Source: an uncultured Planktomarina sp.
Lineage (GTDB): Bacteria > Pseudomonadota > Alphaproteobacteria > Rhodobacterales > Rhodobacteraceae
DNA length: 57,310 nucleotides
NCBI GenBank assembly: GCA_905182535.1
Contig: CAJJBZ010000009.1
Span: 1 to 57,310, forward strand
Reading direction: 5' to 3'
This document shows, piece by piece, positions 28,171 through 37,325 of the stretch. The position numbers and the translations under genes were made by a program. The notes beneath the pieces are model-generated. The model was not told the DNA's origin, did no database searches, and saw only the letters and a list, made by a program, of their open reading frames with translations. Each line of letters opens with the position of its first letter. Within the stretch, counting starts at the first letter, position 1.

Positions 28171-28912
28171 ATGGCAATTAAGCAACGTCTTGGCATAAAT
28201 ATTGATCATGTAGCCACACTGCGTAATGCGCGTGGTGGTAATTACCCTAGTGTTGTGCGGGCGGCTTTGATGGCTGAGGCTGCTGGCGCTGATGGTATAA
28301 CAGCTCATTTACGTGAAGATCGCCGCCATATACGTGACGCCGACATTGAAGCGTTGATGGAGGGACTGACTGCACCATTAAACTTTGAAATGGCGGCTAC
28401 TGCCGAAATGCATGCCATTGCGTTACGTCTGAAACCGCATGCCGTCTGTATAGTACCAGAAAAGCGTGAAGAGCGTACAACTGAGGGCGGGCTAGAGGTC
28501 TTAGCTGACCAAGACCGCTTAGCTGATTTTATTTTGCCGCTCAGTGAGGCTAGATGCCGTGTGTCGCTTTTTGTAGCAGTCTAAAGAAAAATTTGATGTG
28601 CTGCGTGGAGTAGGAGCTGAGGTTGTCGAACTGCACACCGGCGCCTATTGTGATTTCTATGCCGAGGGAAACGCTAAGGCCGCGTCTGATGAGCTGGAGA
28701 GAATAACTCGCTGCGCTGTTTTTGCCGATGGGCTAGGACTTGAAGTGCATGCAGGCCACGGTTTGACCTTTAACAACGTAGCTCCAATTGCCGCTTTACC
28801 TCAGGTGGCTGAGTTGAATATTGGACATTTTTTGATTGGTGAGGCAGTGTTCATGGGCTTTGCACATGCAATCTTAGAGATGCGTCGTCTGATGCTAAGC
28901 GCTCGCGTATGA
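28171..28912 (+). CDS. pdxJ: pyridoxine 5'-phosphate synthase PdxJ (frame break near 28578)
   Basis: Forms pyridoxine 5'-phosphate from deoxyxylulose phosphate and amino-acetone phosphate. N-terminal signature [20 protein letters not shown], then [20 protein letters not shown] and [20 protein letters not shown]. The frame breaks near 28570-28582; the other frame resumes [20 protein letters not shown] and ends [27 protein letters not shown] and [17 protein letters not shown] mark the C-terminal phosphate site. 247 codons plus one base, so one extra base. The stop overlaps acpS by four bases. Confidence 0.93.
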
Positions 28913-29316
28913 TCTTGGGCATTGGAACGGATTTAGCAAATATTGAGCGCATTCAAGGTACTTTAAATCGCTTTGGTGATCGTTTTAAAGACCGTGTTTT
29001 TACAGACACTGAGCAACGCAAAGCTGAAAGCCGCAAAGATGTGGTAGGCACATATGCCAAACGTTGGGCGGCCAAAGAGGCTTGCTCTAAAGCGTTGGGG
29101 ACTGGTTTAGCCATGGGGACCAGATGGAAAGATATGGCTGTGACTAATATATTCAGTGGCCAGCCAGTGATGACTGTGACCGGCTGGGCGGCGGAGCGTT
29201 TGGCCCAGATGACGCCGGAAGGCCATACCGCGATCATCCACTGCACTCTCACTGATGATTATCCATGGGCTCAGGCATTTGTTGTCATTGAAGCTTTACC
29301 CCGTGCTGCCGACTAG
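28909..29316 (+). CDS. acpS: holo-[acyl-carrier-protein] synthase
   Basis: Transfers phosphopantetheine from CoA to [23 protein letters not shown] has the Mg-binding Asp, and [20 protein letters not shown] the Glu/Lys signature of the family. 135 residues. Coupled to pdxJ by an ATGA overlap and followed 50 bases later by lepB. Confidence 0.95.
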   Translation: MILGIGTDLANIERIQGTLNRFGDRFKDRVFTDTEQRKAESRKDVVGTYAKRWAAKEACSKALGTGLAMGTRWKDMAVTNIFSGQPVMTVTGWAAERLAQMTPEGHTAIIHCTLTDDYPWAQAFVVIEALPRAAD

Positions 29317-29366
29317 ATTTCATTTAGGATGATTTTTACTAGCCTAAATCAGTCCCTGAGGATACT

Positions 29367-30236
29367 ATGGATCAAATCGAAGAAAAAAGCTTTGCGGCAA
29401 GTGCTTTGGAAACTATAAAAACGGTCGTATACGCGCTGTTGATTGCGGGCGTGTTCCGAACTTTATTCTTCCAACCCTTTTGGATTCCGTCAGGCTCAAT
29501 GAAAGATACGCTGTTGATTGGTGATTTTTTGTTCGTAAATAAGATGGCCTACGGCTATTCGTATGCCTCCTGTCCCAAAATCCAGATACCCCGTTTTGGT
29601 CTTAATATTGACGCTGATGACTTCTGCGGATTTCTGAAGGACAGCGATACCCGCATTTTTGGGGCTGACCCAAAGCGCGGTGATGTTGTAGTGTTTCGAC
29701 ATCCGGTGACAGGCGCTGATTATATTAAACGTTTGATTGGCTTGCCAGGTGATAAAGTTCAGATGCAGGCTGGCGTTTTGCTTATTAACGCTACGTCGGT
29801 TGAGATTGAACCGACAGCCGATTTTGTTGAAATCTATGAGCCGCAAGGCTCACAGCGTAATCGTCCTATCTGTGCTAATGGTGCGGTTGGCCTTGGTGCA
29901 GACTGTATTAAGAAAAAATATATTGAGACTCTGCCAAACGGCGTTTCCCACGGAATTTTGGACACGATTGACCAAGATGCGATGCTGGTGAGTGGTAGGA
30001 TGAATGTGGATAGCACCAAAGTCTATTTCGTACCTGAGGGGCATTTTTTCTTTATGGGCGATAATCGAGACAACTCTTCTGACAGTCGGGTATCTCAATC
30101 TATTGGGGGTGTTGGCTTTGTGCCGTTGAAAGATATTGTTGGCCGTGCAGATCGTATTTTGTTCTCCTCGGCAGGAAACTCAATTCTAGCATTTTGGACT
30201 TGGCGGAGTAATCGCTATTTTAAGGCTGTCAACTAG
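29367..30236 (+). CDS. lepB: signal peptidase I
   Basis: Membrane serine protease that removes signal peptides. One N-terminal helix ([20 protein letters not shown]) leads to the catalytic Ser in [20 protein letters not shown]. The general-base Lys is in [20 protein letters not shown], and the box E motif is [15 protein letters not shown]. 289 residues. A Cys-containing insert near [20 protein letters not shown] is also seen in relatives. Followed by rnc after 26 bases. Confidence 0.95.
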   Translation: MDQIEEKSFAASALETIKTVVYALLIAGVFRTLFFQPFWIPSGSMKDTLLIGDFLFVNKMAYGYSYASCPKIQIPRFGLNIDADDFCGFLKDSDTRIFGADPKRGDVVVFRHPVTGADYIKRLIGLPGDKVQMQAGVLLINATSVEIEPTADFVEIYEPQGSQRNRPICANGAVGLGADCIKKKYIETLPNGVSHGILDTIDQDAMLVSGRMNVDSTKVYFVPEGHFFFMGDNRDNSSDSRVSQSIGGVGFVPLKDIVGRADRILFSSAGNSILAFWTWRSNRYFKAVN

Positions 30237-30262
30237 ATGACGATTTTGAAGCAGCGCTTGCT

Positions 30263-30946
30263 ATGATTAAATTATCAGCAGACTTGCGCCAGTTTTCAAC
30301 CGATATTGGATACGAGTTCAAAGACCCCGGCTTACTGATTACCGCACTGACCCACTCTAGCATGTCTTCGGCAACTCGTTCTGACAACGAGCGCTTAGAG
30401 TTTTTAGGGGATAGGGTATTGGGTCTAGTAATGGCGCAGGCCTTACTTGATGTGGATAATAAAGCCAGTGAGGGCCAGCTGGCGCCGCGATTCAATGCCT
30501 TGGTGCGTAAGGAGACCTGTGCAGATGTCGCGCGCTCAATTGGCTTAGGTGACATGCTGAAATTGGGCCGTTCGGAAATGATTAGTGGTGGGCGCCGCAA
30601 AGAGGCTCTACTGGGGGATGCGATGGAAGCGGTGATTGCGGCGGTATACCGTGATGGTGGTTTCGCAGCGGCGCAAAGGTTGATACTACAGCTGTGGAAT
30701 ACGCGAATTACCTCGGTTAAAGCCGACGCTCGTGATCCCAAGACGGCTTTGCAAGAATGGGCACAGGCCCGCAAAGGTGCGCCGCCTAAATATATCGAAC
30801 TATCTCGATTTGGCCCGGATCACGCGCCACTCTTTGAGATCGAAGTACAATTGCATTCCGGGCAAGCGGCGCAAGCCAAAGCTGGATCAAAACGCCAGGC
30901 CGAACAGGCTGCGGCACAACTGATGTTGGAAAGGTTAGGTGCATGA
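30263..30946 (+). CDS. rnc: ribonuclease III
   Basis: Double-stranded RNA endonuclease for rRNA and mRNA processing. The catalytic signature is [20 protein letters not shown], and [19 protein letters not shown] carries the second pair of acidic residues. A dsRNA-binding domain occupies the last 70 residues ([20 protein letters not shown] and on to [19 protein letters not shown]). 227 residues. Overlaps era by four bases, the usual lepB-rnc-era order. Confidence 0.95.
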   Translation: MIKLSADLRQFSTDIGYEFKDPGLLITALTHSSMSSATRSDNERLEFLGDRVLGLVMAQALLDVDNKASEGQLAPRFNALVRKETCADVARSIGLGDMLKLGRSEMISGGRRKEALLGDAMEAVIAAVYRDGGFAAAQRLILQLWNTRITSVKADARDPKTALQEWAQARKGAPPKYIELSRFGPDHAPLFEIEVQLHSGQAAQAKAGSKRQAEQAAAQLMLERLGA

Positions 30947-31851
30947 GCACACGCGCCGGATTTGTGGCCCTGATTGGGGAACCGAACGCAGGAAAATCGA
31001 CCCTGCTTAACCGTATGGTCGGGGCAAAAGTCTCGATCGTCACCCACAAGGTGCAAACTACTCGGGCGCGAATTCGCGGTGTAGCGATTGAGGGCGAGTC
31101 GCAGATTGTATTTGTTGACACCCCTGGTATCTTCCGGCCAAAACGCCGCTTGGATCGTGCCATGGTTAAATCTGCATGGGGGGGTGCTGCAGATGCGGAT
31201 CTCACTGTTTTCTTGATTGAAGCTCACCGAGGCGTTACCGAAGGTGTGGATGGGATTATGGAAGCCCTGAAGGACCTGCCCAAAGGTAAGGCTATAGTCC
31301 TGGCAATTAATAAAATTGATAAAGTTCATGCCGAAGAGTTGCTTGCTCTGACAAAAGCGATGAATGAAGCTTTCAACTTTGTTGAAACCTTCTTAATTTC
31401 AGCTGAAAAAGGCCATGGCTGTGAAGCTTTAAAAACATGGATTTCTGGTGAAATACCTGAGGGTCCTTGGCTATACCCGGAAGATCAGATAGCCGATTTA
31501 CCGCTTCGTATGCTGGCCGCTGAAACTACTCGTGAAAAGCTAACATTGCGCTTGCATCAAGAATTACCTTATCAGCTGACGGTGGAGACCGAAGCCTGGG
31601 AAGAGCGCAAGGATGGGTCATGCAAAATTGATCAATTGATTTACGTCATGCGCGATGGTCATAAGGGTATCGTTCTGGGTAAAGGGGGAGAGGCGATCAA
31701 AGCCGTATCCACTCAAGCGCGTGCTGAATTGGAGGTATTTTTAGGTCGCAAGGTGCATCTATTTTTGCAAGTTAAAGTACGACCCAACTGGTTGGAAGAG
31801 AAAGAGCGTTATATGGAAATGGGCCTTGATTTTCGTGATGGAAACGAATGA
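30943..31851 (+). CDS. era: GTPase Era
   Basis: Ribosome-assembly GTPase that binds the 16S rRNA 3' end. G1 is [21 protein letters not shown]2 lies in [12 protein letters not shown]3 is FVDTPGIF and G4 is LAINKIDKV. The C-terminal KH domain includes [20 protein letters not shown]. 302 residues, normal. Coupled to rnc upstream and to the DUF1491 gene downstream by four-base overlaps. Confidence 0.96.
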   Translation: MSTRAGFVALIGEPNAGKSTLLNRMVGAKVSIVTHKVQTTRARIRGVAIEGESQIVFVDTPGIFRPKRRLDRAMVKSAWGGAADADLTVFLIEAHRGVTEGVDGIMEALKDLPKGKAIVLAINKIDKVHAEELLALTKAMNEAFNFVETFLISAEKGHGCEALKTWISGEIPEGPWLYPEDQIADLPLRMLAAETTREKLTLRLHQELPYQLTVETEAWEERKDGSCKIDQLIYVMRDGHKGIVLGKGGEAIKAVSTQARAELEVFLGRKVHLFLQVKVRPNWLEEKERYMEMGLDFRDGNE

Positions 31852-32180
31852 TCCGGCTTACCAGTGATTTCTGGGTCTCTGCATATCTGACCCGCCTCCG
31901 CCTTGTGGATATTCAAGCTTTTGTTGTGGTACGTGGGGATTCGACTGCTGGTTCTATTTTGGTGAAAGTGAATACCCTTGACGGCAAGGGTACTGTGTTT
32001 CAACGGTCATTTGATCTAATGACGGGCGCGCGTCATTGGATTGAACTGGTTACTGGTGACGAACCTATGATCGACGCGTCCATCGCCCGCCAACGCGGTT
32101 TTGATCCAGATCTTTGGGTTATTGAAGTGGAAGATCGCGATGGTAGGCATTTGCTGGATGAGGCAGGTTTTATTGAATAA
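31848..32180 (+). CDS. DUF1491 family protein
   Basis: 110-residue protein starting [20 protein letters not shown], the standard DUF1491 opening, with GSILVKVNTLDGKGTVFQRS and the tail FDPDLWVIEVEDRDGRHLLD. Function unknown; it is regularly found between era and recO in Rhodobacterales and is coupled here to era by an ATGA overlap. Confidence 0.88.
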   Translation: MIRLTSDFWVSAYLTRLRLVDIQAFVVVRGDSTAGSILVKVNTLDGKGTVFQRSFDLMTGARHWIELVTGDEPMIDASIARQRGFDPDLWVIEVEDRDGRHLLDEAGFIE

Positions 32181-32287
32181 CCGCAGGCCAGTATTTCAAA
32201 CAGCTTAACATTGACAAATAGTTTCGTTAGACTGGGTGGGCGGTATGCCTGAGTGGTAACTTCACTTTGAAAGTCGAGGTCTAGTTA

Positions 32288-33022
32288 ATGATTGAGTGGC
32301 GTGATGAGGGAGTTTTATTGGCGGTGCGAAAGCATGGTGAGAATGCTGTGATCATAGAAGTATTTACGGAAAATCATGGTAGGCATTCTGGGGTCGTGCG
32401 TGGTGGTGCCGGGCGTAAGCAAACACCTGTGTTGCAGCCAGGCGGGCAAATTGAGGTGGTTTGGAAAGCTCGGCTTGAAGAGCATCTTGGCTCGTTTACC
32501 GCAGAGCCGCTGCGCAGTCGTGCAGCTCAGGTAATGGCGGATCCTTTGGCCCTCGCGGGTCTTACCTCGGCTGTAGGCTTGCTCAGCTTCTCTCTGCCTG
32601 AACGTGAAATTCACCCTATACTGTATAAAACATCGGTCAGTTTGCTCGATCTGATGTGCGTCACTGAGGCTTGGCCATTGGCTTATTTACATTGGGAAAT
32701 TCAGCTGTTGGAGGTGCTAGGCTTTGGTTTAGATCTGACAAGCTGTGCTGTGTCTGGCACTACAGAGGATTTGGCCTACGTCTCGCCAAAGTCGGGTCGT
32801 GCTGTGGCAGCGCACCATGCTGGACGTTGGAAAACTCAGCTGCTGCCTTTAGTGCCTTGCATGATTGGGGATAGTATGTCGGGTAACGGTGAGGTCGCAG
32901 AAGGGTTGAGGACTACTGGACATTTTCTGGAAAAATGGCTAGCTCCATCCTTAGGGGACCGAGCTTTACCGTTGGCACGGCGCCGGTTTGTAGAGCGTAT
33001 GTTTCGAGTCTCGGCAGATTAA
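32288..33022 (+). CDS. recO: DNA repair protein RecO
   Basis: Recombination mediator that works with RecF/RecR to load RecA on gapped DNA. It opens with an OB-fold domain ([20 protein letters not shown], then [10 protein letters not shown]). The helical C-terminal domain contains [16 protein letters not shown] residues (here [20 protein letters not shown]) and ends [12 protein letters not shown]. 244 residues. Starts 107 bases below the DUF1491 gene; the gap holds no gene. Confidence 0.93.
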   Translation: MIEWRDEGVLLAVRKHGENAVIIEVFTENHGRHSGVVRGGAGRKQTPVLQPGGQIEVVWKARLEEHLGSFTAEPLRSRAAQVMADPLALAGLTSAVGLLSFSLPEREIHPILYKTSVSLLDLMCVTEAWPLAYLHWEIQLLEVLGFGLDLTSCAVSGTTEDLAYVSPKSGRAVAAHHAGRWKTQLLPLVPCMIGDSMSGNGEVAEGLRTTGHFLEKWLAPSLGDRALPLARRRFVERMFRVSAD

Positions 33023-33609
33023 AACGTAGCCCAAGTGGCTAGGACTACTACAAGTAGCATTGATATGCCCATGGCGACATTTATCCCCTGCTGTATTTTT
33101 GGCGATAGATTGAGCCGCTTAAGTGATAGTCCAAAATACACCCATAACACATGAATGGGAATCCAGATAATATTCAAGATTACAAATTTTACGGCTACTT
33201 CGATCCAATAGTTCTCAGGGTAAAGTGGAAAGCCGGTAAGCAGGGCAGTGAGTACGGCATAGGCTTTCGGATTGATTGGTTGTAGTAACAAACCTGCCCT
33301 AAGCCCTGGCGCGTGTGTGGCTTGGATGAACGCAATTTTGGATCCAGCAAATGAAATGCGAGCGGCTAGATAAAGTAAATAACAAAACGATAACAACATC
33401 AGGGTAAGCCGAAGCCAGGGTGTGGCCATAACGAATGTCGAAAGTCCCGCCGCCACGGCCGCAAAGACCAGCGCCTGTCCGAGGCATAGTCCAGCGACAT
33501 ATCGTAGCCCCGCTCGGGCTCCAAATCCAGCAGCAACTCCCGCCGCAGATAGCACGCCGGGACCGGGGGTCACCAACATTAAAATAATTGCGAATGCAAA
33601 GGTAAACAT
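33019..33609 (-). CDS. LysE/RhtB family exporter
   Basis: 196-residue inner-membrane protein with five to six helices, starting [20 protein letters not shown] with the TPGPG motif of amino-acid or homoserine-lactone exporters. [20 protein letters not shown], with NPKA, is the second family motif. Substrate unknown. Converges on recO with a four-base overlap. Confidence 0.9.
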   Translation of the reverse strand: MFTFAFAIILMLVTPGPGVLSAAGVAAGFGARAGLRYVAGLCLGQALVFAAVAAGLSTFVMATPWLRLTLMLLSFCYLLYLAARISFAGSKIAFIQATHAPGLRAGLLLQPINPKAYAVLTALLTGFPLYPENYWIEVAVKFVILNIIWIPIHVLWVYFGLSLKRLNLSPKIQQGINVAMGISMLLVVVLATWATF

Positions 33610-33913
33610 AATGCAAATCTATTGTGTAAATTTTATTATGACCAGCCGATAACCGAACGCTTTATGCCAAACGATCTAACCAATGTGGAACTCGCAAAAC
33701 GTTTGTAGTTTAATGTCTTAATAAACCAAATTGCGCGCACATTTTATACATCAAACAGGTTTTAGCTGCTTGAGAGCTCGTGTGCTCACAAATGCACTGC
33801 TAAGTATAATTTGTGCCCGTGGAGCCACTCGTGATGATAGAACGACCCGTCATTATTATTATTGTTAAACCTTCCTGATGCTCTAAACTTACTATTAAAT
33901 TAGGGAGAGCGTA
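33610..33913. other. intergenic region, no gene seen
   Basis: About 300 AT-rich bases between the divergent LysE-type exporter and the quinone oxidoreductase gene. It should contain both promoters. The last bases (TTAGGGAGAG at 33901-33910) form the ribosome site for the oxidoreductase. I see no RNA gene, repeat or operator of note. Confidence 0.5.
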
Positions 33914-34888
33914 ATGACTAAGACCGTTGTAATCAAAGAATTTGGTGGATCTGATAAGTTAAAAATAATGGATATGCCGGTGGGAGACCCAGCTGCTGGG
34001 CAGGTCCGCATTGCTCATAAAGCCTGTGGCTTGAACTTTATTGACGTTTACCAACGTACTGGACTTTATCCACTAAACCTTCCGCAGGCCTTAGGCATGG
34101 AGGGTGCTGGCGTTATTGAGGCTGTGGGTGAAGGGGTTACGCATCTTAAAGTTGGTGACCGAGCGGCTTATGCTTCAATGCCGCCGGGTTCCTATTGCGA
34201 GCGGCGCGTTATGCCCGCAGCGCAGGTCTGCCTTTTACCAGATGGTATCAGCTTCGAGCAGGGTGCGGCGATGATGTTGCAGGGAATGACTGTACAATAT
34301 CTGTTCCATCGGACGACGCCTTTGCAGGCAGGGGACACTATTTTGTTTCATGCCGCTGCGGGTGGTGTCGGTTTAATTGCCTGCCAATGGGCTAAATCTG
34401 AGGGTATAACATTGATTGGTACCGCTGGCACAGACGAAAAATGCAAGCTTGCTTTGGACTATGGCGCCACTCATTGTATCAATTACAACATTGATAACTT
34501 TGAAGTAAAAGTAAAGGAATTAACCGGTGGTAAGGGTGTTGACGTGGTAATGGATTCGGTTGGCGCTTCCACATTTGAAGGATCTCTCAATAGCCTTAAA
34601 CCTTTGGGGATGATGATCACATTTGGTAATGCCTCTGGTCCGGTGCCACCGTTCAACCTTGCACAACTAGGGGCGAAGGGTTCTTTAAAAATCACCCGGC
34701 CCACATTGTTTACTCATATTGGCAATCATGAGCATTGCCAAGAAATGGCACGCCACTTGTTTTCTAAAGTCACTTCTGGAGAAGTCGAGATTGTGATTGG
34801 GCAAGAATTTTCATTGGCTAATGTGAGGCTCGCGCATGACGCGCTTGAGGGTCGTACGACCACAGGCTCAACAATTTTGATTGTCTAA
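33914..34888 (+). CDS. qor: NADPH:quinone oxidoreductase (Qor, MDR superfamily)
   Basis: 324-residue zeta-crystallin-like reductase of quinones or alpha,beta-unsaturated carbonyls. Family residues: ACGLNFIDVYQRTGLYPLNL, GMEGAGVIEAVGEGVTHLKV and VGDRAAYAS. The nucleotide fold is FHAAAGGVGLIACQWAKSEG (AAxGGVG). No zinc-binding cysteines are seen. Tail EGRTTTGSTILIV is typical. It converges on the acyl-CoA dehydrogenase operon and may belong functionally to the same island. Confidence 0.93.
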   Translation: MTKTVVIKEFGGSDKLKIMDMPVGDPAAGQVRIAHKACGLNFIDVYQRTGLYPLNLPQALGMEGAGVIEAVGEGVTHLKVGDRAAYASMPPGSYCERRVMPAAQVCLLPDGISFEQGAAMMLQGMTVQYLFHRTTPLQAGDTILFHAAAGGVGLIACQWAKSEGITLIGTAGTDEKCKLALDYGATHCINYNIDNFEVKVKELTGGKGVDVVMDSVGASTFEGSLNSLKPLGMMITFGNASGPVPPFNLAQLGAKGSLKITRPTLFTHIGNHEHCQEMARHLFSKVTSGEVEIVIGQEFSLANVRLAHDALEGRTTTGSTILIV

Positions 34889-34896
34889 TGATTTAT

Positions 34897-34939
34897 GGCA
34901 GTAATATGCGTGAGGGCATACTCTACCCGTATTACTGCC
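34897..34939. terminator. inverted repeat after qor, possible terminator
   Basis: GGCAGTAATA at 34897-34906 and TATTACTGCC at 34930-34939 are perfect complements separated by 23 bases. It starts nine bases after the qor stop and lies between convergent genes. No U-tract follows on either strand, so it may be a weak or factor-assisted terminator or an mRNA-end hairpin. Confidence 0.4.
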
Positions 34940-35031
34940 TGGTAGGAACGTGGTAATTGAACAACATGCTCTGCCAGATAGGACAGGATCAGGTTTGTAA
35001 AAATGAACACCCAAAGTGTTGCTCAGAGTTT

Positions 35032-36126
35032 CTAACTTTGCGCATAACGCATCAGGTGATGATCCTGATCGCCCCATTCATGATCAATCATCACAAGCCT
35101 TTTTGCAAAATGCCCAAGGTCATATTCCCAAGTCATCCCAATACCTCCATGCAGTTGGATAGCCTCTTCTGCCACATAACAGCCAATCCGGCCAATAGAG
35201 TATTTCGCGGCAGAGATAGCACGATTACGCTCGTCGGTTGGGGCATCCAAGTCTTTAGCAGCATTGGTTACAGCTGATTTTGCTTGTTCAATTTCTAGTA
35301 ACATTTGGGCCGTCCTGTGTTGTAGGGCCTGAAACTTTCCTAGAACTGTGCCAAATTGCTGGCGGGTGCGCAGATAGTCGACGGTCATAGATTTGATACT
35401 ATCCATAATTCCTAGAGCTTCCGCGCAGATTGCTAGGGTGCTGCGTGCTGCGGCGGCGTCTAGGGTCTCATAAGAGCAGCCCTCAAGGCCCAATAGAATT
35501 GCAGATGCACAGTTTAGTTCGATATCGCAAGCGCTGCCTCCATCGACCGTTTGGAACTGGTGCTGCGTCATCCCTGTTGCGCTCGCGTTTATTAAGAACA
35601 GGGAAATTCCATCCGATGTGCTGGTTCTGGCACTAACAATCACCGCATCCACGCCATAAAAAAATTTTACGCTAGTTTTGCTTCCGGTCAATTGCCAAGC
35701 ACCATCCAGAAGTTCTGCCAAGGTCTCTGGCATAGTCCAATCATAATCTGCACCGTTCTCGATCAAAGCAAGTGCAACACGTTTTTTACCGGAGATTATT
35801 TGTTCTACCAAACCTAAATGACCAGTTTTTGCAAGGATGAAGCCACTTGCTAAAGCGGTATCACTGAGTGGCTCGTTGACCAAACCCTTGCCAAGCTCAG
35901 TAAATAGTGTGGCTATGTCAAAACCCGCTCCGCCAAACCCACCGATATCTTCGTCAAACATAGCACCAATCAAGCCAAGCTCAGCCATCTGCATGTAGGC
36001 GCTGGGGCTATAGCCTAAATCAGTAGCTCCGGCATCTAATCTTACTTTCATAGGGTAATCATTTTGGACAAATTTAGCTATCATATCAGCCACCATGCGG
36101 CGCTCTTCGGTGGGTTGAAAATCCAT
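35032..36126 (-). CDS. acyl-CoA dehydrogenase, small-subunit type
   Basis: 364-residue flavoprotein of the acyl-CoA dehydrogenase family. N-terminal helical domain from MDFQPTEERRMVADMIAKFV. The middle beta-domain is divergent (LTGSKTSVKFFYGVDAVIVS) and lacks the usual FAD-loop. The C-terminal domain keeps RTRQQFGTVLGKFQALQHRT and EEAIQLHGGIGMTWEYDLGH. Adjacent enzyme pairs such as PimC/PimD and mycobacterial FadE pairs form alpha2beta2 complexes with shared FAD sites; this gene looks like the partner that supplies the RxQFG half. Starts four bases after the upstream dehydrogenase. Last gene of the operon. Confidence 0.88.
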   Translation of the reverse strand: MDFQPTEERRMVADMIAKFVQNDYPMKVRLDAGATDLGYSPSAYMQMAELGLIGAMFDEDIGGFGGAGFDIATLFTELGKGLVNEPLSDTALASGFILAKTGHLGLVEQIISGKKRVALALIENGADYDWTMPETLAELLDGAWQLTGSKTSVKFFYGVDAVIVSARTSTSDGISLFLINASATGMTQHQFQTVDGGSACDIELNCASAILLGLEGCSYETLDAAAARSTLAICAEALGIMDSIKSMTVDYLRTRQQFGTVLGKFQALQHRTAQMLLEIEQAKSAVTNAAKDLDAPTDERNRAISAAKYSIGRIGCYVAEEAIQLHGGIGMTWEYDLGHFAKRLVMIDHEWGDQDHHLMRYAQS

Positions 36127-36130
36127 GTTA

Positions 36131-37321
36131 TTAGAGCTCCAGTATCATTTTGGTAATAATATTCTTTTGAATTTCGTTTGAACCGCCGTAGATCGATACC
36201 TTGCGCTTATTAAAATAGGCTGCTGATTGGTTTGCCATATTTTTTGGTGCCACCTGAGGCCCGTTATAACCTGGCTCAAAGACCTCTGGCGTATGGGCTT
36301 GGGCATGGCGGCCAAGTGCGCGTCGGGTTAGATCATCAAAGTTTTGCTCCAGCTCTGAACCAATAATTTTAAGCATGGAGCTCTCTGGCCCGGCCCCTTT
36401 TGCAAACCCGTCCAACACCCGTAAGTTTGTAGTTTCTAGGTTCCGCAGCTCAATTTCAAGCCGAGCAAGCCGTACAGCAAAGAGTGGATCTTCGGCCAAG
36501 GGTTTGCCTGAGCGCTTTTGTGTTAGAGATAATCGTTTTAAACGTGATAGTTTTTGGTTCGAAATGCCAACATTAGCGATACCGTTGCGCTCGTGGGCAA
36601 GTAAATATTTAGCATAGGTCCAGCCCATATTCTCTTCACCGACTAGATTAGAAGAAGGCACCCGCACGTCGGTGAAAAATACCTCGTTGACCTCATGGCC
36701 CCCGTCAAGGGTGCGGATCGATCGCATATCAATGCCTTGTGTGGCTAGGTCCACCAATATGAATGAAATACCGGCCTGTGGTTTGCAAGTAGCGTCGGTG
36801 CGGACTAAGCAAAAAATCATATTTGCGTGCTGCCCCAAGGTAGTCCAAGTTTTCTGGCCATTGATGACATAGTCGTCACCATCTTTTACTGCTGTAGTTT
36901 TCAAGCTTGCTAAATCGGAGCCTGATCCGGGTTCGGAATACCCTTGGCACCACCAATCAGAGCCGTCACACATACGGGGCAACCAATGATCCTGCTGCTC
37001 TTTCGAGCCAAAGGCCATCAATACCGGTGCAAGCATTTTTAGACCGAAGGGCAAAATACGTGGAGCGCCTGCTGCAGCACATTCTTTCTCAAAAATGAAT
37101 TGCTGGACAGGGTCCCAATCAGCGCCACCAAATGCCGCAGGCCAGCTATAGGTTAGCCATCCGCGTTTGTGCAGTGTCATGTGCCAAAACTCGGTATCTT
37201 CTTTACTTACAGCGATGTCCGCTTTCACCAATGTCGCTACGTCCTTTGGCAATTCTTCTTCGAGAAAATCAATGACCTCTTTGCGAAAGGCGAGGTCTTT
37301 GGCTGTGAAATTGAGATCCAT
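36131..37321 (-). CDS. acyl-CoA dehydrogenase, large-subunit type
   Basis: 396-residue acyl-CoA dehydrogenase. It starts MDLNFTAKDLAFRKEVIDFL and holds the FAD-binding loop GYSEPGSGSDLASLKTTAVK with GQKTWTTLGQHANMIFCLVR. The region where an RxQFG motif would be instead reads LTQKRSGKPLAEDPLFAVRL. The C-terminal part YFNKRKVSIYGGSNEIQKNI is the usual substrate and FAD end motif. It seems complementary to the small subunit downstream (gap 4 bases), which suggests a heteromeric enzyme. 4 bases separate it from the FadB-like gene upstream. Confidence 0.9.
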   Translation of the reverse strand: MDLNFTAKDLAFRKEVIDFLEEELPKDVATLVKADIAVSKEDTEFWHMTLHKRGWLTYSWPAAFGGADWDPVQQFIFEKECAAAGAPRILPFGLKMLAPVLMAFGSKEQQDHWLPRMCDGSDWWCQGYSEPGSGSDLASLKTTAVKDGDDYVINGQKTWTTLGQHANMIFCLVRTDATCKPQAGISFILVDLATQGIDMRSIRTLDGGHEVNEVFFTDVRVPSSNLVGEENMGWTYAKYLLAHERNGIANVGISNQKLSRLKRLSLTQKRSGKPLAEDPLFAVRLARLEIELRNLETTNLRVLDGFAKGAGPESSMLKIIGSELEQNFDDLTRRALGRHAQAHTPEVFEPGYNGPQVAPKNMANQSAAYFNKRKVSIYGGSNEIQKNIITKMILEL

Positions 37322-37325
37322 TGGG

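Noticed and set aside
32228..32278. tRNA-like stretch with GCCTGAGTGG and ACTTTGAAAGT before recO
   Set aside because: It resembles parts of a tRNA-Ser, but no acceptor stem, T-arm or proper anticodon stem can be formed.
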